A stretch of DNA of 64,000 nucleotides, from positions 25,200 to 89,199 of the forward strand of contig CAMRCY010000002.1 in the NCBI GenBank assembly GCA_947041165.1, read 5' to 3'. Positions 37,159 to 47,030 of this stretch are shown here, piece after piece; positions within the stretch are counted from its first letter, which is position 1; the number at the start of each line of letters is the position of its first letter. A program made the position numbers and the translations under genes. Source of the stretch: an uncultured Deferribacteraceae bacterium. GTDB lineage: Bacteria > Chrysiogenota > Deferribacteres > Deferribacterales > Mucispirillaceae. The notes under the pieces were generated by a model. The model did no database searches. It was not told the origin of the DNA and worked only from the letters and a program-made list of their open reading frames with translations.

Positions 37159-39330
37159 CTAAAGAGGCATTGTATATGATTTACTGTAAAGCATTGGATT
37201 GCTGTATTTAAGATCTTCTGGAGATCCATCTCCAACATAAACTTTAAATATTCCCATACCAGGTAGCGCAACTACACCAGGAACAATCGCAGCCTCTTCT
37301 CCAACAGGATCACTCTCAGCTAATTTTGTAACAGTATTTGCCGTAGTATCAACATGATAAACCTCAGTCATAGCATCTGTTCTTGTAAAGTAAACAGTTG
37401 TCTCATCAGCTACTATAGAAGTAGTTACCGCATTAGATACAACTGAACCTACAACTTCAGTCCATACATAAATATTATCTCTAGGATCGTTATCTTTATA
37501 CATTTTCTCACCACTAACAACATACAATGCAGTACCTATTGCAAATAGTTTGATATCAGCAGTAGTAGCAGGAAGATTTCCAGTTATATTTGACGGAACA
37601 GACTCTGCAGTCATTTTATTAATCACAGGAGTAGTTGCGTTCATAATACCACCGATAAAAACATCTGTACCTATTGTAACTACTGATTTAGGATCCATAG
37701 CTTTAGTATCAGAATATAAATTTTTACCTGTCTGAACACCGTCAACAGTTACTTTACTAAGTGCTGCTTGATTAGAGGCTAAAGTTGCAATAAAGAAACC
37801 ATCGTTATCATTAATTGATCCAGCACCTATTGCATAACTTTCACATAAAACTTTCTGGTTTGAAGAAACTAGTGATATCGGATCTCCATTAGATTTAAAG
37901 AACTCAACATTTGCAAATCCTGCATCCACTCCATCTTGAACAGCTAAGAACACATCATCACCGATAAATTGTAACGAAGTAGATATCATATTATCAACGA
38001 TTGTTCCAGTAACATTTGAGCTTGTTGTAGTTACTGTTTTACCGTTTATAACATTTTTAAATAATGTACCACCAGAATTAAGAGTCTCATTATCTGCAAG
38101 TGTGTATGCGATATTATCTTTATACACTGTTGAAACAGCTCCATTAGTTTTTACATTTGCCTGTGTAAGTGTTGCAGTTGGAATTGAATTATCTGTTACT
38201 CCAAATCCACCGTTAATAGTTCTTGTAGCTAACAGAACACCGTTAGCTGATGCGAATTTAACATCTGCCATATTTGCCCAGTAAGCACCAGTAGCAGTTG
38301 TACTATTATCAAAATAGAAGTTTAATTTAGCGCCATCAACTTCAACACCGAAATATTCATCTGCATCAGGATTTTTATAAACAGCTGTAGTTGATGTTTT
38401 TTCCTCTGCGACTGTATAAGTTTTAGTATTAAAAAGTATATCGCCAGCTGTAGGAGTTGTATCACCAAGTTTAGTTAATGTTCCTTCTTTTGTAATAACA
38501 AGTTGATACGACTTACCAGCAACATTCTCTTTGAAACTTTGTTCAGGAAGAGATGTCCCTGCTTCTGTAGTAAACACAACTGTATCAGCTGTCGCAAAAT
38601 ATGTAGGAGCTGAAGCCGTACCATTTACATAAAATTTTATCACTCTTGGACTTGCTGTATTTACTAACTCAATACCTAAAAACTCATTAGGGTCTAATAC
38701 ATTTGTGCTTTGATACACAGCATGAGTTTTATTATCACTAAGTTTATTGTTGTATGTAAATAAAATATGATTACCTGCATCAACCACATTACCATCAATT
38801 ATAGAAAACGGTATATCACTCGGAAGACTATATCCTGTTCCTGCTGATAGGTTTGTGAAATTATCAATCGCTACTGGAATAGTATTTACAGTTTTTGTTG
38901 TATCAAAAGTAACAGTTCCTGATGTAGTAAAAAATTCTGATACATCGCCTGTCCCCTTATTGAACACAAATTTTAACTGTTTAGCATCGCCAACACCTAT
39001 AATTTCTACACCAAAAAACTGTGCATCATCAAATTTGTAAACTGCTTGCTTATTATCAGTTTTTACTGGTTGATCTACAAATGTGTAGAATAAAGTTTTG
39101 TTATCAATACCATCTACCATAGCCCCAGTTTTATTATCAAGGTTAAGTTTCATACCCATAATAATCGGATTACTGTATCCGTTCATCCCTGCGAAGTGTG
39201 TAAAATTATCAAACGTCTCAGGACCTGGTGCTGGTGCTGGAGTATTGCCTGAATCATCATCTGAGCATGCAGTAAATACCGTAAGCACACCTAAAGCTAA
39301 TAACATTAACTTACTTAATTGTTTAAACAT
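37159..39330 (-). CDS. Array lipoprotein, three repeats, 723 residues
   Basis: Unknown function. The signal is MFKQLSKLMLLALGVLTVFTAC with Cys22, followed by an acidic/Pro-rich linker. Three ~100-residue repeats follow: R1 (~40-150; GYSNPIIMGMKLNL, KQAVYKFDDAQFFGVEIIG), R2 (~150-265; KTHAVYQSTN, EFLGIELV, PRVIKFYVNGTASAPTYF) and R3 (~265-375; TTAVYKNPDADEYFGVEV, LNFYFDNSTTATGAYW). A C-terminal ~340-residue region has propeller-like blocks (YAIGAGSINDNDGFFIATL, ALYVVSGEKMYKD). The R3 segment LNFYFDNSTTATG-x-YW is identical in the distant single-repeat gene at 51330-52865, which may indicate gene conversion. AAGGAG precedes the ATG. Confidence 0.85.
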   Translation of the reverse strand: MFKQLSKLMLLALGVLTVFTACSDDDSGNTPAPAPGPETFDNFTHFAGMNGYSNPIIMGMKLNLDNKTGAMVDGIDNKTLFYTFVDQPVKTDNKQAVYKFDDAQFFGVEIIGVGDAKQLKFVFNKGTGDVSEFFTTSGTVTFDTTKTVNTIPVAIDNFTNLSAGTGYSLPSDIPFSIIDGNVVDAGNHILFTYNNKLSDNKTHAVYQSTNVLDPNEFLGIELVNTASPRVIKFYVNGTASAPTYFATADTVVFTTEAGTSLPEQSFKENVAGKSYQLVITKEGTLTKLGDTTPTAGDILFNTKTYTVAEEKTSTTAVYKNPDADEYFGVEVDGAKLNFYFDNSTTATGAYWANMADVKFASANGVLLATRTINGGFGVTDNSIPTATLTQANVKTNGAVSTVYKDNIAYTLADNETLNSGGTLFKNVINGKTVTTTSSNVTGTIVDNMISTSLQFIGDDVFLAVQDGVDAGFANVEFFKSNGDPISLVSSNQKVLCESYAIGAGSINDNDGFFIATLASNQAALSKVTVDGVQTGKNLYSDTKAMDPKSVVTIGTDVFIGGIMNATTPVINKMTAESVPSNITGNLPATTADIKLFAIGTALYVVSGEKMYKDNDPRDNIYVWTEVVGSVVSNAVTTSIVADETTVYFTRTDAMTEVYHVDTTANTVTKLAESDPVGEEAAIVPGVVALPGMGIFKVYVGDGSPEDLKYSNPMLYSKSYTMPL

Positions 39331-39466
39331 TTTGAATTTCTCCTTTTCATCTTTTCTCTTTATTTATACTAAAAATAAATATATGTTTATAACATTAACC
39401 ATATATATTATATCCACTCAATTAAAATAGTACTCATTAAACATATCAGAAATATTATCTTGCATA

Positions 39467-39495
39467 ATTATATTTTTTCTTAATAGATCTCTCAA
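39467..39495 (-). promoter_or_regulatory. Conserved array promoter (gene 37159-39330)
   Basis: On the minus strand TTGAGA (39490-39495), a 17-bp spacer and TATAAT (39467-39472). An upstream AATTAATAATT block is shared with the promoters at 41947, 44455 and 49218. The leader to the ATG is about 130 nt. Confidence 0.8.
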
Positions 39496-39626
39496 ATTAT
39501 TAATTGTAAGTTATATAAAAAAGCTTGAATTGATAGTAAGATATAACCTTTAAACAATATTTATATCACTAATTATTTAGTTCTATTTTCTATATTAGTT
39601 TCATATTTAAACGTAAATGATATAAT

Positions 39627-39654
39627 AAAAAAAGGATGAGCATTACACTCACCC
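39627..39654 (-). terminator. Array terminator (copy b)
   Basis: On the minus strand GGGTGAG-TGTAATG-CTCATCC is followed by TTTTTTT. It ends the 39715-41868 gene, about 60 bp past its stop. Confidence 0.85.
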
Positions 39655-39714
39655 TCTCTATTATAATTAGTAATTTATAACTACTAAAATTTAATTCTAA
39701 AAAATTGCAAACAT

Positions 39715-41868
39715 CTAATATATTGACGCTATAGATGGAACTTCAAATATATCCTCAATTACCATAAGGTGGTTGTATCTAAGTAATCTTTTTCCACCTA
39801 TCACTTCAACATCTATAATAACTACTCCTAACTCAGATCCTAATGAAACTAATGCAGGATGAACAGCACCATCTATATTTATTGTGTCCGCATCTCCTAA
39901 CTTAGTTAATGTTATATTATCAAGAGTATAAACTGATGGAGTTAAATAATCTCCTCCACTCGATCTTGATATAATATAAACATACTTATCATCTGTAACT
40001 ATATCCTCAAAATCTGTTGGAAATGCACCTGTAACTAAGAGAGTTTCTCCGTTATGGATTTTATATATTTTATAGTTGTGACCATTTTTGACAGTTAAAT
40101 ATAAAATATCATTAAAGACAAATAATTTACCATTCGTTCCTACAACATTCGCTACATTAATAGATGAATTTCCTGTGCCTGTTACAATATAAACACGTGT
40201 ACCATACTGTCCTGCAACATAAACCTCGTCGGTTATTCTAACCACTGATGAAGGAGTCATGTAGCGATTTGCAAGATAAAGATAAGTACCAGATATTCCA
40301 TTACTTGTAACTTTTCTGATAGATGGGTAATTGTAACCATTCATCATATTACTCGCTAAATAAAAACTCTCATCTAATTCTCCTCCAACTGCGTGCATAG
40401 TTCCACGAGTTAAACTATAAAAATATCCTCCATGAGGAATACTTAATCCATTTCCAGCACTACTATACAGTCTAATATATCCAGAATTTAAATACATTAG
40501 ATATCCAGTACTGCCAAACATCTGTAAAGTGTTAGGATAGTTCGCACCTACTTGAGGATTAACATAAGTGCTAGCACCAATTGGACCTATTTCATCTGCT
40601 ACTCCCGTAAACAGTCTACCTTGGTTGTATGCTGAGTTACGACTGAATATATACATCGTTCCATATCTATAAATTGCAGAGATATATCCATCTACTGGTA
40701 TAAAGTTTGAATTATCTGTAATATTACCACTTGGTACTCCATTTACAAATAATTTAGATGTTGATTTTATAGCTAATATCGCATCCGCACCTTCTGTAAA
40801 CCTAACATCATTAAGGCTATCCCAATAATCATGTATATTAGATTTGTTATCGTAATAGAAATCTAACTTATTTTCATTAACAACTACACCGAAATATTTA
40901 TTTAAACTTCCAGCTTGATACACAGCTCTACCTGAAACAATGCTATTAACATATCTGTATAATTTGTTATCTACAATTATATCTCCATTATCAGCTATCT
41001 GAGTTTCTTCTCCTTCATAATTAATAGGAAGTTGAAATGTTTTACCAGCAACATCATCTAAGAATGTAGTTACTGGAAGTGTAAATGTAGCTTTAGTATT
41101 AAAATTTACTTGAGATGCTGTTAGAAAAAATGTTGGATTTTCTTTAGTACCATCAACATAAAATTCTAATACTCTCGGGTTAGAACTATTTACTAACTTC
41201 ACACCTATAAACTGGTGAGAGTTTAACTTGCTCGTAGTCTGATATATAGCATGAGTTTTATTATCACCTAAATAATCATCATATTGAAAAAGAGTATTCT
41301 TACTTCTATTAATCATATTACGTTCAGATACTGAAAACTCCACTCCATCTAGAAATTTATACCCACCACCCACAACTAAATTTTTAAAATTGTTAATAGA
41401 GTCTGGAATAGTCATCATCGTTTTACTTGTGCTAAAATCAACTGTTTCTAAACTATCAAAAAACTCTGACTTATTGCCTTCATCTTTATTGAATATAAAT
41501 TTCAAATATTTACTATCACCTTCACCAATAACTTCAACACCAAAAAATTGATCTGCGCCGTATCTATATACAGCTTGTCTTCCATTAAATTTATCTGGCT
41601 GATATACATATGTGTAAACAAGAGTTTCGTTATCTGCATGATCTACAAGATCGCCACTTGTTCTCTCTCTAAAGTCATCAACTATATTAAGTTTCATCCC
41701 TGGGATAATAGGATTTGGATAACCCTCCATAGCGGATAGTTCAACAAAATCCTCTTCCACCTTCTCCTCATCAACTGGAGGTGTAGCCTTTTTACTTTCT
41801 ACACATGAGACAAATATTATCAACATTCCTACTGTTAATAATATGAGCTTACTTATTTTTTTAAACAT
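39715..41868 (-). CDS. Array lipoprotein, three repeats, 717 residues
   Basis: Unknown function. The open frame extends to 41886, but the first six codons (MKETLK) are the ribosome site itself (AAGGAG, 9 nt before the second ATG), so I start at MFKKISKLILLTVGMLIIFVSC with Cys22. Three repeats (~40-150, ~150-260, ~260-355) carry RQAVYRYGADQFFGVEVIG, KTHAIYQTTSKLNSHQFIGV and RAVYQAGSLNKYFGVVV with LDFYYDNKSNIHDYW. The C-terminal half is beta-rich and unusually rich in Tyr and Gly (SAYNQGRLFTG, GYLMYLNSGYIRLYSSAG, TYLYLANRYMTPSSVVRI). This Tyr/Gly-rich composition sets it apart from the neighbours. Confidence 0.85.
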   Translation of the reverse strand: MFKKISKLILLTVGMLIIFVSCVESKKATPPVDEEKVEEDFVELSAMEGYPNPIIPGMKLNIVDDFRERTSGDLVDHADNETLVYTYVYQPDKFNGRQAVYRYGADQFFGVEVIGEGDSKYLKFIFNKDEGNKSEFFDSLETVDFSTSKTMMTIPDSINNFKNLVVGGGYKFLDGVEFSVSERNMINRSKNTLFQYDDYLGDNKTHAIYQTTSKLNSHQFIGVKLVNSSNPRVLEFYVDGTKENPTFFLTASQVNFNTKATFTLPVTTFLDDVAGKTFQLPINYEGEETQIADNGDIIVDNKLYRYVNSIVSGRAVYQAGSLNKYFGVVVNENKLDFYYDNKSNIHDYWDSLNDVRFTEGADAILAIKSTSKLFVNGVPSGNITDNSNFIPVDGYISAIYRYGTMYIFSRNSAYNQGRLFTGVADEIGPIGASTYVNPQVGANYPNTLQMFGSTGYLMYLNSGYIRLYSSAGNGLSIPHGGYFYSLTRGTMHAVGGELDESFYLASNMMNGYNYPSIRKVTSNGISGTYLYLANRYMTPSSVVRITDEVYVAGQYGTRVYIVTGTGNSSINVANVVGTNGKLFVFNDILYLTVKNGHNYKIYKIHNGETLLVTGAFPTDFEDIVTDDKYVYIISRSSGGDYLTPSVYTLDNITLTKLGDADTINIDGAVHPALVSLGSELGVVIIDVEVIGGKRLLRYNHLMVIEDIFEVPSIASIY

Positions 41869-41946
41869 CTTTAATGTCTCCTTCAACCTCTACATATTAA
41901 TACTTATTTATTTACAATGAATTTATGTAATATATTATTGTGGATA

Positions 41947-41975
41947 ATTATATTTTTTATTAATAAAGCTATCAA
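41947..41975 (-). promoter_or_regulatory. Conserved array promoter (gene 39715-41868)
   Basis: On the minus strand TTGATA (41970-41975), a 17-bp spacer and TATAAT (41947-41952), preceded by the shared AATTAATAATT block. Confidence 0.8.
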
Positions 41976-42103
41976 ATTATTAATTATAAGCCATAATTAA
42001 AACTGATAATTGAGAGCGTTATAACTACTTTAAAATCAAATCTATTGCTTATTAAAAGTAAAATAATTATGTCTAAATATAAAAAGTTATTATGCATGGA
42101 TAT

Positions 42104-42131
42104 AAAAAAAGGATGAGCATTACACTCATCC
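42104..42131 (-). terminator. Array terminator (copy c)
   Basis: GGATGAG-CATTACA-CTCATCC, a perfect 7-bp stem, with a run of T on the minus strand. It ends the 42195-44324 gene. Confidence 0.88.
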
Positions 42132-42194
42132 CTCTCTATTATAATTAGTAATCTTTTATAAATTACTAAAATTTGATTTTAAACCACTAAAAAT

Positions 42195-44324
42195 TTAATA
42201 ACCAGATGCAGGCATTTGAAACGGTGTATCACTTACTACAAAATTGTTATATCTAATAACCTTATCACCAAAGATAGTTTCAATATCAAAAACAACTACT
42301 CCTAAATCTGATCCTAATGAAACTAGCGACGGAACAACATTTGCAATTATTGGTACATAAGTAGCGTCTGCGATCTTAGCTAAAGTTATATCAGAAAGAG
42401 TGTATGCCGATGTTATTAAATTAACACCACCATTAAGTCTTGTTACAACGTAAACATATTTATCGTCTGCAACAATAGACTCAACGTATGCTGGAAGAGA
42501 GTCTCCTGTAACACTATAAGCTACCTTACTACTAATTTTATACATTTTAGAAACAGTACCATCCCTCACAACTAAATATAAAACCTCATTTAAAACCAAT
42601 AACTTGCCATCCTTTCCTGTAACAGTAGCTATAACAGAAGATGTTCCTGTACCTGTATTGACAATAACATCTTCTCCAACTGTACCTGCAACATAAACCT
42701 CTGTCCCCATTCCAGTTACTGATGTTGGAATTAAGTTAGTAGTAGCAAGTAGTTTTTCAACACCCATACCAGCACCTGTTAGTTCACGAATTTGTGCTCT
42801 TTGCTTAACATTATTATTTGTTGCTAAATATGTTTTACCGTTAGTACTTGTGCCGATCGCATAAGACGATGCTGGAAAGTTACTTACAAATCCATCTGCA
42901 ACATCAATAATTTCACCCTCTTTATCGAACATCTTAATCTCAGTGACAACTGGAGAAATGATGTACGGTGTTGCACCTAAAACTTGTAATGAATGAGGTA
43001 TTATATTAGCAACAGCATTTGCAGCAACTTGTGAACTTGTGCCTATTGGTCCTATGCTATCTACTGTACCGATAAATAATGTACCTGCGTTTCCTTTACT
43101 CTTATTATCAGCTAATAAATAAGCTTGACTGTTTTTATATACTCCAGATAACTTACCAGAATCTGGCACTTGATCTGCAACATCTGTAACATTACCGCTT
43201 GGAACACCTTTAATAAATGAACCGTCAGGAGTTCTTGCAGCTAAAATTGCCTCTGCTCCTTGTACAAATTTAACATCACTCTCAACTGTCCAATAAGCTG
43301 CCGTATTAGAACTATTATCCAAATAAAAATCTAAAGTATCTTCATTAATTACTACTCCAAAAAACTTACTTGTTTCTGCAACTTTATACACAGCTTGAAG
43401 TGGTTCAGTGCTACTTACATATTTATATGTTGTGCCTTTAAAAAGTATATCTCCATCATTAGCTAATTTAGTTACCTTGTCTTTAAAATCAATAACTAAT
43501 TGAAATGATCTACCAGCCGCATTATCTAAGAATGAATTTACTGGCATACTTTGAGTAGCTTTAGTATTAAAAGTAACTGCCTCTGCTGATGTAAAATATT
43601 CTGGATTTTGAGCAGTCCCTGCAACATAAAAATCTAAAGTTCTTGAAGTAGGAGTGCTTGTTAATATCACACCTACAAATCTATTAGGATTTGCAACACT
43701 TGTACTTTTATATACAGCATGAGTTTTGTTATCAACAAGTCTATTATTGTATGTGAAAAGAGTATGATTATCATCATCAATCATATCATTGCCAGATATA
43801 GAGAAAAATTCTTGATCTAAAAATTTATAACCACCACCTATTGCTAAGTTTGTGAAATTATCAATCATTACTGGAATACTGTTTATAGTTAATTCACTGT
43901 TAAATATTACAGCTGCTGAACTAATAAAAAATCCTGACTTGCCATCTGGACTTTTTTCAAATACAAATTTTAACTGTCTACTATTTCCTGTACCTGTAAT
44001 CTCTACGCCAAAAAATTGCTCATCACCAAACTTATATACTGCTTCAGTGTTATTCGTTTTTACTGGCTGATCTATATATGTATAAATCACACTTTTATTA
44101 TCTGAACTATCTAAAAGATCACCACTACGTCTGATGTCATTAGCAGGAGCTAGATTAAGTTTCATCCCTTGAATAATCGGATTGAAATATCCTTCCATCG
44201 ATGCAAAATCAATAAAATCTTTAGCCTCCTCTGGTGGGGTATCATTTGTATCATCTGTACATGAAATAAATACCATTAACATACCTACAGTTAATAACGT
44301 CAACTTTCCTAATCTTTTCAACAT
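42195..44324 (-). CDS. Array lipoprotein, three repeats, 709 residues
   Basis: Unknown function. The signal is MLKRLGKLTLLTVGMLMVFISC with Cys22, then a short acidic linker. Three repeats follow: R1 (~33-140; MEGYFNPIIQGMKLNL, TEAVYKFGDEQFFGVEITG), R2 (~140-250; KTHAVYKSTSVANPNRFVGV, TLDFYVAGTAQNPEYF) and R3 (~250-345; LQAVYKVAETSKFFGVVI, LDFYLDNSSNTAAYW). The C-terminal ~360 residues contain propeller-like strands (GTLFIGTVDSIGPIGTSSQV, LIPTSVTGMGTEVYVAGTVG, ADDKYVYVVTR) and end VIRYNNFVVSDTPFQMP, a tail shared by the family. AAAGGAG precedes the ATG. It is closest to the genes at 44633-46777 and 47031-49151. Confidence 0.87.
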   Translation of the reverse strand: MLKRLGKLTLLTVGMLMVFISCTDDTNDTPPEEAKDFIDFASMEGYFNPIIQGMKLNLAPANDIRRSGDLLDSSDNKSVIYTYIDQPVKTNNTEAVYKFGDEQFFGVEITGTGNSRQLKFVFEKSPDGKSGFFISSAAVIFNSELTINSIPVMIDNFTNLAIGGGYKFLDQEFFSISGNDMIDDDNHTLFTYNNRLVDNKTHAVYKSTSVANPNRFVGVILTSTPTSRTLDFYVAGTAQNPEYFTSAEAVTFNTKATQSMPVNSFLDNAAGRSFQLVIDFKDKVTKLANDGDILFKGTTYKYVSSTEPLQAVYKVAETSKFFGVVINEDTLDFYLDNSSNTAAYWTVESDVKFVQGAEAILAARTPDGSFIKGVPSGNVTDVADQVPDSGKLSGVYKNSQAYLLADNKSKGNAGTLFIGTVDSIGPIGTSSQVAANAVANIIPHSLQVLGATPYIISPVVTEIKMFDKEGEIIDVADGFVSNFPASSYAIGTSTNGKTYLATNNNVKQRAQIRELTGAGMGVEKLLATTNLIPTSVTGMGTEVYVAGTVGEDVIVNTGTGTSSVIATVTGKDGKLLVLNEVLYLVVRDGTVSKMYKISSKVAYSVTGDSLPAYVESIVADDKYVYVVTRLNGGVNLITSAYTLSDITLAKIADATYVPIIANVVPSLVSLGSDLGVVVFDIETIFGDKVIRYNNFVVSDTPFQMPASGY

Positions 44325-44454
44325 TTTACAATCTCCTTTTTATCTCTAATTAACAAATAAATAAATATTACTTATTCATATATTTTACAAACTACTTCAT
44401 GGATAAATTTATCCATATAAAACTTCTAATCTATCTAATATAATATTGTGCATA

Positions 44455-44483
44455 ATTATATTTTCTATTAATCGATCTCTCAA
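44455..44483 (-). promoter_or_regulatory. Conserved array promoter (gene 42195-44324)
   Basis: On the minus strand TTGAGA (44478-44483), a 17-bp spacer and TATAAT (44455-44460), with the shared upstream AATTAATTATT block. Confidence 0.8.
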
Positions 44484-44567
44484 ATAATTAATTGCAAGCA
44501 ATAGTTTAAGTTGATTACTAAGAATGGTTTATGGTTTTTAAGGTTAAGTTAATTATGTCTAGATATT

Positions 44568-44596
44568 AAAAAAGATGAGCATCAAACACTCATCTT
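44568..44596 (-). terminator. Array terminator (copy d)
   Basis: AAGATGAG (44572-44579) pairs with CTCATCTT (44589-44596); a T run follows on the minus strand. It ends the 44633-46777 gene. A compensatory G-to-A/C-to-T change relative to the other copies keeps the stem intact. Confidence 0.88.
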
Positions 44597-44632
44597 CTCT
44601 ATCAATAATCAATAATTTATTGCTACTAAAAT

Positions 44633-46777
44633 TTAATAAACAGATACAGGCATTGTAAACGGTGTATCAAATACTTTAAGATGATGATATCTAAGTAAAT
44701 TTTTACCATCTATTGTTTCAACATCAAAAATGACTATACCTAAATCAGACCCTAATGAAACAAGCGAAGGTGTTACACTAGATACAACCGTTATCACAAC
44801 TCCCTCAGCTATCTTATTTAATACTGTATCATTAAGCGTATACGCTATTGGTTTGAGCGGAATACCGTGAAATAATCTAGATGTTATATACACATATTTA
44901 TCATCAGCCGTAATAGCCTCAAACTCTACTGGAAGAGTAGCACCTGTAACTAGAAACGATCCATTATTAAGAAGTTTATACATTTTAGTACTAGTATCTG
45001 TTACGACTAAATATAAAGTGTTATTAAAAACAAATAACTTTCCATCTGTTCCTGTAACTGTCGCAAACTCTGTTACAGTATTAGAAGTTGTTACAACACG
45101 ATTAACTATAACGTCTTCACCAACATCTCCTGCAACATAAACATCATCACCTATTTTAACAACTGATGTTGGAACTAGATTACTATTTGCAAGTGCAACG
45201 ATGCTATAATTATTCATACCAGCAGCTGTGACCTTACGAACCTTTGCCTCAGTTTTTGTTAAATTATTACTTGCTAGATAAAAACCGTTACTAAACTCTG
45301 CACCTATCGCATATAACACTCCAGCAAAACTGCTAACATGTCCATCACCCACATCTATAACCACTCCAGCTTCATCAAACATTTTAATGTTTCCACTATC
45401 TTGTGAAATTATATAAGGCGTTTTATCTATAACTTGTAATGAGTCTGATCTGATATTAACAACTGCATTTGTTGCAACTTGTGAACTTGAACCGATAACC
45501 CCTACCTCATCTGCTATCCCTTTATATAACGTTCCTCTATCTCCTGATGTTTTATTATCAGCCAATATGTACACTATATCATTTTTATACTGTGCAGATA
45601 TAACTCCATCAGTTGGCACTTCTGTTTCAATAGTTGTAACATTATCACTTGGTACGCCATTTAAAAACGAGCCATTTAAAGTTCTAGTAGCTAAGATAGT
45701 ATCTGCACTTTCTACAAACTTTACAGCCTCAGGAGTTGTCCAGTAAACTGGATTATCACGACTATTACTAAAATAAAAATCTAAATCAGCTTCATTCATT
45801 TTTGCACCGAAATATTCACTCTTACCTTCAACTTGATATACTGCAGTAAGAGGTGAATCGCTTTTATTATATTTATAGACTGTTCCATAAGATTCGATAT
45901 CTCCATTAAAACCGATTAGACTCAACATACCTTGATAGTTAATAATAAGTTGAAATAGTTTATAAGCGACATTATCTAAATATGATTTAACTGGAAGTTT
46001 ATCAGTTGCTTTATTATCAAAATTTACGTCCTCCGCTTTAGGAAAATATGTTGGATTTGAAGCTGTTCCATCAACATAAAAATCTAATACTCGTGGACTT
46101 GCATCACTCACCAATATAACACCTATAAACTGATTAGGATTTACAGCACTTGCACTTTGATATACAGCATGAGTTTTATTATCACCTAAATAATTATTGA
46201 ATGTGAAATGAATATGATTATCATCATCAACCATATCATCTCCAGATATAAAGAACGGCTCATCATCTAAAAACTTATATCCACCACCTGCTGATAAGTT
46301 TATAAAATTATCTATCACCTCTGGAATAGTTGTTGTAGTTTTAGTAATATCAAAGTTAACTGCTTTTACACTTTCAAAAAACTCTGACACATTTTCTTCA
46401 CTTTTATTAAATATAAATCTCAACTGTTTATCTGTTCCAGTACCGATAATCTCTACACCCATAAACCCATTAGCACCAGCTCTATATACAGCCCTCGTAT
46501 TATCAAATTTATCTGGTTGATCTACATATGTGTAAAATATAGTTTTATTATCAGCATTATCTAAAATATCACCACTTGTTGCATCTTTGCTATCATCAGC
46601 AAGGTTTACTTTCATGCCATTAATAATAGGATTTGCATAACCTTCCATCGCTGCGAACTCAATAAAATCTTTAGCCTCAGCAGGTGGAGTATCATCTTTT
46701 TTATCATCAGCACATGAAATAAATATCGTTAACATTCCTGTTGATAATAGTATCAACTTCCATAAATTCTTAAACAT
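44633..46777 (-). CDS. Array lipoprotein, three repeats, 714 residues
   Basis: Unknown function. The signal is MFKNLWKLILLSTGMLTIFISC with Cys22. Three repeats carry TRAVYRAGANGFMGVEIIG (~37-145), KTHAVYQSASAVNPNQFIGV with PRVLDFYVDGTASNPTYF (~145-255) and LTAVYQVEGKSEYFGAKM with LDFYFSNSRDNPVYW (~255-350). The C-terminal half shares GTLYKGIADEVGVIGSSSQV, LVPTSVVKIGDDVYVAGDVG and ADDKYVYITSR with its neighbours and ends LKVFDTPFTMPVSVY. It has its own promoter and terminator. The leader between promoter and ATG is much shorter than in the neighbouring genes. Confidence 0.87.
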   Translation of the reverse strand: MFKNLWKLILLSTGMLTIFISCADDKKDDTPPAEAKDFIEFAAMEGYANPIINGMKVNLADDSKDATSGDILDNADNKTIFYTYVDQPDKFDNTRAVYRAGANGFMGVEIIGTGTDKQLRFIFNKSEENVSEFFESVKAVNFDITKTTTTIPEVIDNFINLSAGGGYKFLDDEPFFISGDDMVDDDNHIHFTFNNYLGDNKTHAVYQSASAVNPNQFIGVILVSDASPRVLDFYVDGTASNPTYFPKAEDVNFDNKATDKLPVKSYLDNVAYKLFQLIINYQGMLSLIGFNGDIESYGTVYKYNKSDSPLTAVYQVEGKSEYFGAKMNEADLDFYFSNSRDNPVYWTTPEAVKFVESADTILATRTLNGSFLNGVPSDNVTTIETEVPTDGVISAQYKNDIVYILADNKTSGDRGTLYKGIADEVGVIGSSSQVATNAVVNIRSDSLQVIDKTPYIISQDSGNIKMFDEAGVVIDVGDGHVSSFAGVLYAIGAEFSNGFYLASNNLTKTEAKVRKVTAAGMNNYSIVALANSNLVPTSVVKIGDDVYVAGDVGEDVIVNRVVTTSNTVTEFATVTGTDGKLFVFNNTLYLVVTDTSTKMYKLLNNGSFLVTGATLPVEFEAITADDKYVYITSRLFHGIPLKPIAYTLNDTVLNKIAEGVVITVVSSVTPSLVSLGSDLGIVIFDVETIDGKNLLRYHHLKVFDTPFTMPVSVY

Positions 46778-46801
46778 ATTTAAACCTCTCTATTTTGTAT
46801 A

Positions 46802-46830
46802 ATCATAATTTATCATCAAATATATTTCAA
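46802..46830 (-). promoter_or_regulatory. Array promoter (gene 44633-46777)
   Basis: On the minus strand TTGAAA (46825-46830), a 17-bp spacer and TATGAT (46802-46807). It lies only 25 bp from the ATG and does not share the upstream block seen in the other array promoters. Confidence 0.6.
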
Positions 46831-46920
46831 AAAAATAGTTACCATAAATTAATTAAACCGTTAGTTATGAGAAAGATAATTAATATCTAACATAAATAAT
46901 ATTAATAATAAAATAGTAAC

Positions 46921-46948
46921 AAAAAAGGATGAGCATAACACTCATCCT
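46921..46948 (-). terminator. Array terminator (copy e)
   Basis: AGGATGAG (46926-46933) pairs with CTCATCCT (46941-46948) and has a T run on the minus strand. It ends the 47031-49151 gene. Confidence 0.88.
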
Positions 46949-47030
46949 ATCTACATATCTTAGCAACTATTAACTCATAATTAATAGTTACTAAAACCTA
47001 ATTCTAAACTTATAAACAATTAAATAAAAT

